Of a DNA stretch of 64,000 bases, positions 55,935 to 64,000 are shown in pieces (the stretch's first letter is position 1; each line of letters begins with the position of its first letter). The DNA is from Ptiloglossa arizonensis (lineage: Eukaryota > Arthropoda > Insecta > Hymenoptera > Colletidae). The stretch covers positions 1 to 64,000 of the forward strand of contig NW_027479667.1 of the NCBI RefSeq assembly GCF_051014685.1, in the 5' to 3' direction. A program made the translations under genes and the position numbers. The notes beneath the pieces were generated by a model, which did no database searches, was not told the origin of the DNA, and was given only the letters and a program-made list of their open reading frames with translations.

Positions 55935-57540
55935 TGACGAATAACGTATAACGTACAACGTTTAACGTATAACGTATAACGTAGAACGTAGAACGTACAA
56001 CGTATAACGTATAACGTACAACGTATAACGTATAACGTATATCCTATAACGCATAACGTATAACGTATAACGTATTACGTATAACGTATAACGTATAACG
56101 TATAACGTATAACGTATAACGTATAACGTATAACGTATAACGAATAACGTATAACGTATAACGTATAACGTATGTCGTATAACGTATAACGTATAACGTA
56201 TAACGTATAACGTATAACGTATAACGTATAATGTATAACGTATAACGTATAACGTATAACGTATAACGTATAACGTATAACGTATAACGTATATCCTATA
56301 ACGCATAACGTATATCCTATAACGCATAACGTATAGCGTATAACGCATAACGTATACCGTATATCGTATAACGTATAACGTGTAACGTATAACGTATAAC
56401 GTATAACGTATAACGTATAACGTATAACGTATAACGTGTAACGTATAACGTATAACGTATAACGTACAACGTATAAAGCATAACGTATAACGTATAACGT
56501 ATAACGTATAACGTATAACGTATAACGTATAACGTATAACGTATAACGTATAACGTATAACGTATAACGTATAACGTATAACGTATAACGTATAACGTAT
56601 AGCGTATAACGTATAACGTATAACGTATAACGTATAACGTATAACGTATAACGTATAACGTATAACGTATAACGTATAACGTATAACGTATAACGTGTAA
56701 CGTATAACGTATAACGTATAACGTATAACGTATAACGCATAACGTATAACGTATAACGTATAACGTATAACGTATAACGTATAACGTATAACGTATAACG
56801 TATATCGCATGACGTATAACGAAGAACGTATAACGTATAACGTATAACGTATAACGTATGACGTATAACGTATAATGTACAACGTTTAACGTATAACGTA
56901 TAACGTATAACGTATAACGTACAACGTATAACGTACAACGTATAACGTATAACGTATAACGTATAAGGTATGACCTATAACGTATAACGTATAACGTATA
57001 ACGTATAACGTACAACGTATAACGTATAACGTATAACTTATAACGTATAACGTATAACGTATAACGTATAACGTATAACGTATAACGTATAACGTATAAC
57101 GTATAACGTATAACGTATAACGTATAACGTATAACCTATAACGTATAACATATAACGTATAACGTATAACGTATAACGTATAACGTATAACGTATAACGT
57201 ATAACGTATAACGTAAGACGTATAACGCATGACGTATAACGCATAACGTATAAGGTATAACGTACAACGTATATCCTATAACGCATAACGTATATCCTAT
57301 AACGCATAACGTATAGCGTATAACGCATAACCTATACCGTATATCGTATAACGTATAACGTGTAACGTATAACGTATAACGTATAACGTATAACGTATAA
57401 CGTATAACGTATAACGTGTATCGTATAACGTATAACGTATAACGTACAACGTATAAAGCATAACGTATAACGTATAACGTATAACGTATAACGTATAACG
57501 TATAACGTATAACGTATAACGTATAACGTATAACGTATAA
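55935..57540 (+). repeat. Duplicated satellite segment D4, copy 2
   Basis: Partner of 53471-55080, including the private taacctataccg at 57328. One visible private difference is ataaggtataacg near 57251 where copy 1 has ataacgtataacg. A related but less similar block begins near 49775. Confidence 0.85.
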
Positions 57541-60500
57541 CGTATAACGTATAACGTATAACGCATAACGTATAACGTATAACGTATAACGTATAACGTA
57601 TAACGGATAACGTATAACGTATAACGTACAACGTTTAACGTATAACGTATAACGTAGAACGTATAACGTATAACGTATAACGTATAACGTATGACGTATA
57701 ACGTATAATGTACAACGTTCAACGTATAACGTATAACGTAAAACGTATAACGTATAACGTATAACGTATAACGTATAACGTATAACGTATAACGTATAAC
57801 GTATAACGTATAACGTATAACGTATAACGTATAACGTATAACGTATAACGTATAACGTATAACGTATAACGTATGACGTATAACGTTTAACGTATAACGT
57901 ATAACGTATAACGTACACCGTATAACGTATAACGTATAACGTATAACGTATAACGTATAACGTATTACGTATAACGTATAACGTATAACGTATAAAGTAT
58001 AACGTATAACGTATAACGTATAACGTATAACGTATAACGTATAACGTATAACGTATAACGTATAACGTATAACGTATAACGTATAACGTATAACGTATAA
58101 CGTATAACGTATAACGTATAACGTATAACGTATAACGTATAACGTATAACGTATAGCGTATAACGTATAACGTATAACGATTAACGTAAAACGTATGACG
58201 TATTACATATTACGTATAACGTACACGTATAACGTATAACGTATAACGTATAACGTATAACGTATAACGTATAACGCATAACGTATAACGTATAACGTAT
58301 AACGTATAACGGATAACGTATAACGTATAACGTACAACGTTTAACGTATAACGTATAACGTATAACGTGTAACGTATGACGTATAACGTATAATGTACAA
58401 CGTTTAACGTATAACGTATAACGTATAACGTATAACGTATAACGTATAACGTATAACGTATAACGTATAACGTATAACGTATAACGTATAACGTATAACG
58501 TATAACGTATAACGTATAACGTATAACGTATAACGTATAACGTATAACGTATAACGTATAACGTATAACGTATAACGTATAACGTATAACGTATAACGTA
58601 TAACGTATAACGTATAGCGTATAACGTGTAACGTATAACGTATAACGTATAACGTATAACGTATAACGTATAACGTATAACGTATAACGTATAACGTATA
58701 ACGTATAACGTGTAACGTATAACGTATAACGTATAACGTATAACGTATAACGCATAACGTATAACGTATAACGTATAACGTATAACGTATAACGTATAAC
58801 GTATAACGTATAACGTATATCGCATGACGTATAACGAAGAACGTATAACGTATAACGTATAACGTATAACGTATGACGTATAACGTATAATGTACAACGT
58901 TTAACGTATAACGTATAACGTATAACGTACAACGTATAACGTACAACGTATAACGTATAACGTATAACGTATAAGGTATGACCTATAACGTATAACGTAT
59001 AACGTATAACGTATAACGTACAACGTATAACGTATAACGTATAACTTATAACGTATAACGTATAACGTATAACGTATAACGTATAACGTATAACGTATAA
59101 CGTATAACGTATAACGTATCACGTATAACGTATGACGTATAACGTATAACGTATAACGTATAACGTATAACGTATAACGTATAACGTATAACGTATAACG
59201 TATAACGTATAACGTATAACGTATAACGTATAACGTATAACGTATAACGTATAGCGTATAACGTATAGCGTATAACGTATAACGTATAACGTATAACGTA
59301 TAACGTATAACGTATAACGTATAACGTATAACGTATAACGTATAACGCATAACGTATAACGTATAACGTATAACGTATAACGGATAACGTATAACGTATA
59401 ACGTACAACGTTTAACGTATAACGTATAACGTATAACGTGTAACGTATGACGTATAACGTATAATGTACAACGTTTAACGTATAACGTATAACGTATAAC
59501 GTACAACGTATAACGTACAACGTATAACGTATAACGTATAACGTATGAGGTATGACCTATAACGTATAACGTATAACGTATAACGTATAACGTATAACGT
59601 ATAACGTATAACGTATATCGTATAACGTATAACGTATAACGTGTAACGTATAACGTATAACGTATAACGTATAACGTATAACGTATAACGTATAACGTAT
59701 AACGTATAACGTATAACGTATAACGTATAACGTATAACGTGTAACGTATAACGCATAACGTATAACGTATAACGTATAACGCATAACGTATAACGTATAA
59801 CGTATAACGTATAACGTATAACGCATAACGTATAACGTATAACGTATAACGTACAACGTTTAACGTATAACGTATAACGTATAACGTGTAACGTATTACG
59901 TATAACGTATAACGTATAACGTATAACGTATAACGTATTACGTATAACGCATAACGTATAACGTATAACGTATAACGTGTAACGTATAACGTGTAACGTA
60001 CAACGTTTAACGTATAACGTATAACGTAGAACGTATAACGTAGAACGTATAACGTATAACGTATGACGTATAACGTATAATGTACAACGTTTAACGTATA
60101 ACGTATAACGTATAACGTAGAACGTATAACGTACAACGTATATCGTATAACGTATAACGTATAACGTATAACGTATAACGTATAACGTATAACGTTTAAC
60201 GTATAACGTATAACGTTTAACGTACAACGAATAACGTATAACGTATAACGTATAACGTATAACGTATAACGTATAACGTATAACGTATAACGTATAACGT
60301 ATAACGTATAACGTATAACGTATAACGTATAACGTATAACGTATAACGTATAACGTATAACGTATAACGTATAACGTATAACGTATAACGTACAACGTAT
60401 AACGTATAACGTATAACGTATAACGTATAACGTATAACGTGTAACGTATAACGTATAACGTATAACGTATAACGTATAACGTATAACGCATAACGTATAA

Positions 60501-63500
60501 CGTATAACGTATAACGTATAACGTATAACGTATATCGCATGACGTATAACGAAGAACGTATAACGTATAACGTATAACGTATAACGTATGACGTATAACG
60601 TATAATGTACAACGTTTAACGTATAACGTATAACGTATAACGTACAACGTATAACGTACAACGTATAACGTATAACGTATAACGTATAAGGTATGACCTA
60701 TAACGTATAACGTATAACGTATAACGTATAACGTATAACGTATAACGTATAACTTATAACGTATAACGTATAACGTATAACGTATAACGTATAACGTATA
60801 ACGTATAACGTATAACGTATAACGTATAACGTATAACGTATAACGTATAACGTATAACGTATAACGTATAACGTATAACGTATAACGTATAACGCATAAC
60901 GTATAACGTATAACGTATAGCGTATAACGTATAGCGTATAACGTATAACGTATAACGTATAACGTACAACGTCTAACGTATAACGTATAACGTATAACGT
61001 ATAACGTACAACGTATAACGTATAACGTATAACGTATAACGTATAACATATAACGTATAACGTTTAACGTATAACGTATAACGTATAACGTATAACGTAG
61101 AACGTATAACGTATGACGTATAACGTATAACGTATAACGTATAACGTATAACGTATAACGTATAACGTATAACGTATAACGTATAACGTATAACGTATAA
61201 CGTACAACGATTAACGTATAACGTATAACGTATAACGTATAACGTATAACGTATAACGTATAACGTACAACGTATAACGTATAACGTATATCCTATAACG
61301 CATAACGTATAACGTATAACGTATAACGTATAACGTATAACGTATAACGTGTAACGTACAACGTATAACGTATAACGTATAACGCATAACGTATAACGTA
61401 TAACGTATAACGTATAACGTATAACGTATAACGTATAACGTATAACGTATAACGTATAACGTATAACGTATAACGTATAACGTATAACGTATAACGTATA
61501 ACGTATAACGTATAACGTATATCGCATGACGTATAACGCATAACGTATAACGTATATCGTATAACGTATAACGTATAACGTGTAACGTATAACGTATAAC
61601 GTATAACGTATAACGTATAACGTATAACGTATAACGTATAACGTATAACGTATAACGTATAACGTATAACGTGTAACGTATAACGCATAACGTATAACGT
61701 ATAACGTATAACGCATAACGTATAACGTATAACGTATAACGTATAACGTATAACGCATAACGTATAACGTATAACGTATAACGTACAACGTTTAACGTAT
61801 AACGTATAACGTATAACGTATAACGTGTAACGTATTACGTATAACGTATAACGTATAACGTATAACGCATAACGTATAACGTATAACGCATAACGTATAA
61901 CGTATAACGTATAACGTGTAACGTATAACGTGTAACGTATAACGTATAACGTATAACGTATAACGTATAACGTATAACGTATAACGTATAACGAATAACG
62001 TATAACGTATAACGTATAACGTACAACGTTTAACGTATAACGTATAACGTAGAACGTATAACGTATAACGTATGACGTATAACGTATAATGTACAACGTT
62101 TAACGTATAACGTATAACGTATAACGTAGAACGTATAACGTACAACGTATAACCTATAACGTATAACGTATAACGTATAACGTATAACGTATAACAGTAT
62201 AACGTATAGCGTATAACGTACAACGTATAACGTACAACGAATAACGTATAACGTATAACGTATAACGTATAACGTATAACGTATAACGTATAACGTATAA
62301 CGTATAACGTACAACGATTAACGTATAACGTATAACGTATAACGTATAACGTATAACGTATAACGTATAACGTACAACGTATAACGTATAACGTATATCC
62401 TATAACGCATAACGTATAACGTATAACGTATAACGTATAACGTATAACGTATAACGTATAACGTACAACGTATAACGTATAACGTATAACGCATAACGTA
62501 TAACGTATAACGTATAACGTATAACGTATAACGTATAACGTATAACGTATAACGTATAACGTATAACGTATAACGTATAACGTATAACGTATAACGTATA
62601 ACGTATAACGTATAACGTATAACGTATATCGCATGACGTATAACGCATAACGTATAACGTATATCGTATAACGTATAACGTATAACGTGTAACGTATAAC
62701 GTATAACGTATAACGTATAACGTATAACGTATAACGTATAACGTATAACGTATAACGTATAACGTATAACGTATAACGTGTAACGTATAACGCATAACGT
62801 ATAACGTATAACGTATAACGCATAACGTATAACGTATAACGTATAACGTATAACGTATAACGTATAACGTATAACGTGTAACGTATAACGTGTAACGTAT
62901 AACGTATAACGTATAACGTATAACGTATAACGTATAACGTATAACGTATAACGAATAACGTATAACGTATAACGTATAACGTACAACGTTTAACGTATAA
63001 CGTATAACGTAGAACGTATAACGTATAACGTATGACGTATAACGTATAATGTACAACGTTTAACGTATAACGTATAACGTATAACGTAGAACGTATAACG
63101 TACAACGTATAACCTATAACGTATAACGTATAACGTATAACGTATAACGTATAACGTATAACGTATAACGTATAACGTACAACGTATAACGTACAACGAA
63201 TAACGTATAACGTATAACGTATAACGTATAACGTATAACGTATAACGTATAACGTATAACGTATAACGTATAACGTATAACGTATAACGTATAACGTATA
63301 ACGTATAACGTATAACGTATAACGTATAACGTATAACGTATAACGAATAACGTATAACGTATAACGTATAACGTATAACGTATAACGTATAACGTATAAC
63401 GTATAACGTATAACGTGTAACGTATAACGTATAACGTATAACGTATAACGTATAACGCATAACGTATAACGTATAACGTATAACGTATAACGTATAACGT

Positions 63501-64000
63501 ATAACGTAGAACGTATAACGTACAACGTATAACGTATAACGTACAACGTATAACGTACAACGTATAACGTATAACGTATAACGTATAAGGTATGACCTAT
63601 AACGTATAACGTATAACGTAGAACGTATAACGTATAACGTATATCGCATGACGTATAACGAAGAACGTATAACGTATAACGTATAACGTATAACGTATGA
63701 CGTATAACGTATAATGTACAACGTTTAACGTATAACGTATAACGTATAACGTACAACGTATAACGTACAACGTATAACGTATAACGTATAACGTATAAGG
63801 TATGACCTATAACGTATAACGTATAACGTATAACGTATAACGTATAACGTATAACGTATAACGTATAACGTATATCGTATAACGTATAACGTATAACGTG
63901 TAACGTATAACGTATAACGTATAACGTATAACGTATAACGTATAACGTATAACGTATAACGTATAACGTATAACGTATAACGTATAACGTGTAACGTATA

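Larger units (their letters stand above)
49560..64000 (+). repeat. Heptamer satellite, right domain II
   Basis: Same unit and orientation to the end of the window. The 38-bp cassette is missing except for one copy at about 58180. Blocks are defined instead by ataaggtatgacctata, atatcgcatgacgtataacg, aagaacg and gtacaacgtttaacg landmarks. Contains the D4 duplication and, at 61.2-63.1 kb, a roughly 1-kb block repeated with internal indels (for example the private ataacctataacg at about 62150 and 63110, 960 bp apart). No gene is visible. Confidence 0.95.

Noticed and set aside
61792..63756. The longest - strand frame (654 codons)
   Set aside because: Same arithmetic artefact of the satellite. 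It contains only variant heptads, with no domain, and no start context or promoter is distinguishable from the background.
1..64000. Active telomere made of the heptamer
   Set aside because: Possible in principle because R1-relatives can target telomeres, but the ordered variants, multi-kilobase duplications and internal solo LTR are not what telomerase synthesis would leave. No chromosome end is seen.

Overview
This window is almost entirely one tandem satellite with a 7-bp unit, ATAACGT on the + strand (CGTTATA on the - strand). I see no host protein-coding gene, rRNA, tRNA or CRISPR array. The four non-satellite islands are transposon remnants: two 5'-truncated LINE tails on the - strand (21381-21582 and 28408-28609), a solo LTR (34030-34518), and a longer 5'-truncated LINE on the + strand (34705-35829) that keeps the C-terminus of its ORF2 and a complete, GC-rich 3' end. 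The LINE protein ends in a CCHC motif (C-x2-C-x8-H-x4-C) after an SGHGCFGQYL segment, as in the R1/TRAS/SART side of the non-LTR retrotransposons. With the 13-14 bp target duplication this points to an arthropod, most likely an insect, and to heterochromatin (centromeric, pericentromeric or subtelomeric). The species cannot be named from the sequence.

Layout. Bases 1 to about 14,130 form a clear higher-order repeat (HOR): seven copies begin at 1, 2080, 3956, 6441, 8772, 10795 and 13274, each 1.9-2.5 kb long and each opening with the same series of variant heptamers. The copies also form a superstructure of about 6.83 kb. From 14.1 to 21.4 kb the array is a patchwork of long pure heptamer runs, 14-bp dimer blocks and a 1,988-bp duplication. 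From 19.4 to about 34 kb a segment of about 7 kb is duplicated. The duplication carried one LINE insertion with it, which gives the two - strand copies, and a third paralogous segment near 33.3 kb still shows the unoccupied site. At 34.0-35.8 kb the solo LTR and the independent + strand LINE lie 186 bp apart. From 35.8 to 64 kb the satellite resumes in the same orientation with different diagnostic variants, and contains 5,317-bp, 1,441-bp and 2,457-bp spaced duplications.

Coding potential. Because 7 is coprime with 3, all three - strand frames of the pure satellite read the same stop-free heptapeptide cycle (RYTLYVI), whereas every + strand frame meets TAA every 21 bp. Hundreds of long - strand open frames follow from this arithmetic; none is supported as a gene. 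The only credible coding sequence is the broken ORF2 end at 34706-35212.

History as inferred. The heptamer array was amplified in multi-kilobase blocks, always in one orientation. R1-like LINEs and an LTR element inserted into it, and later unequal exchange or segmental duplication copied one insertion and deleted the interior of the LTR element.
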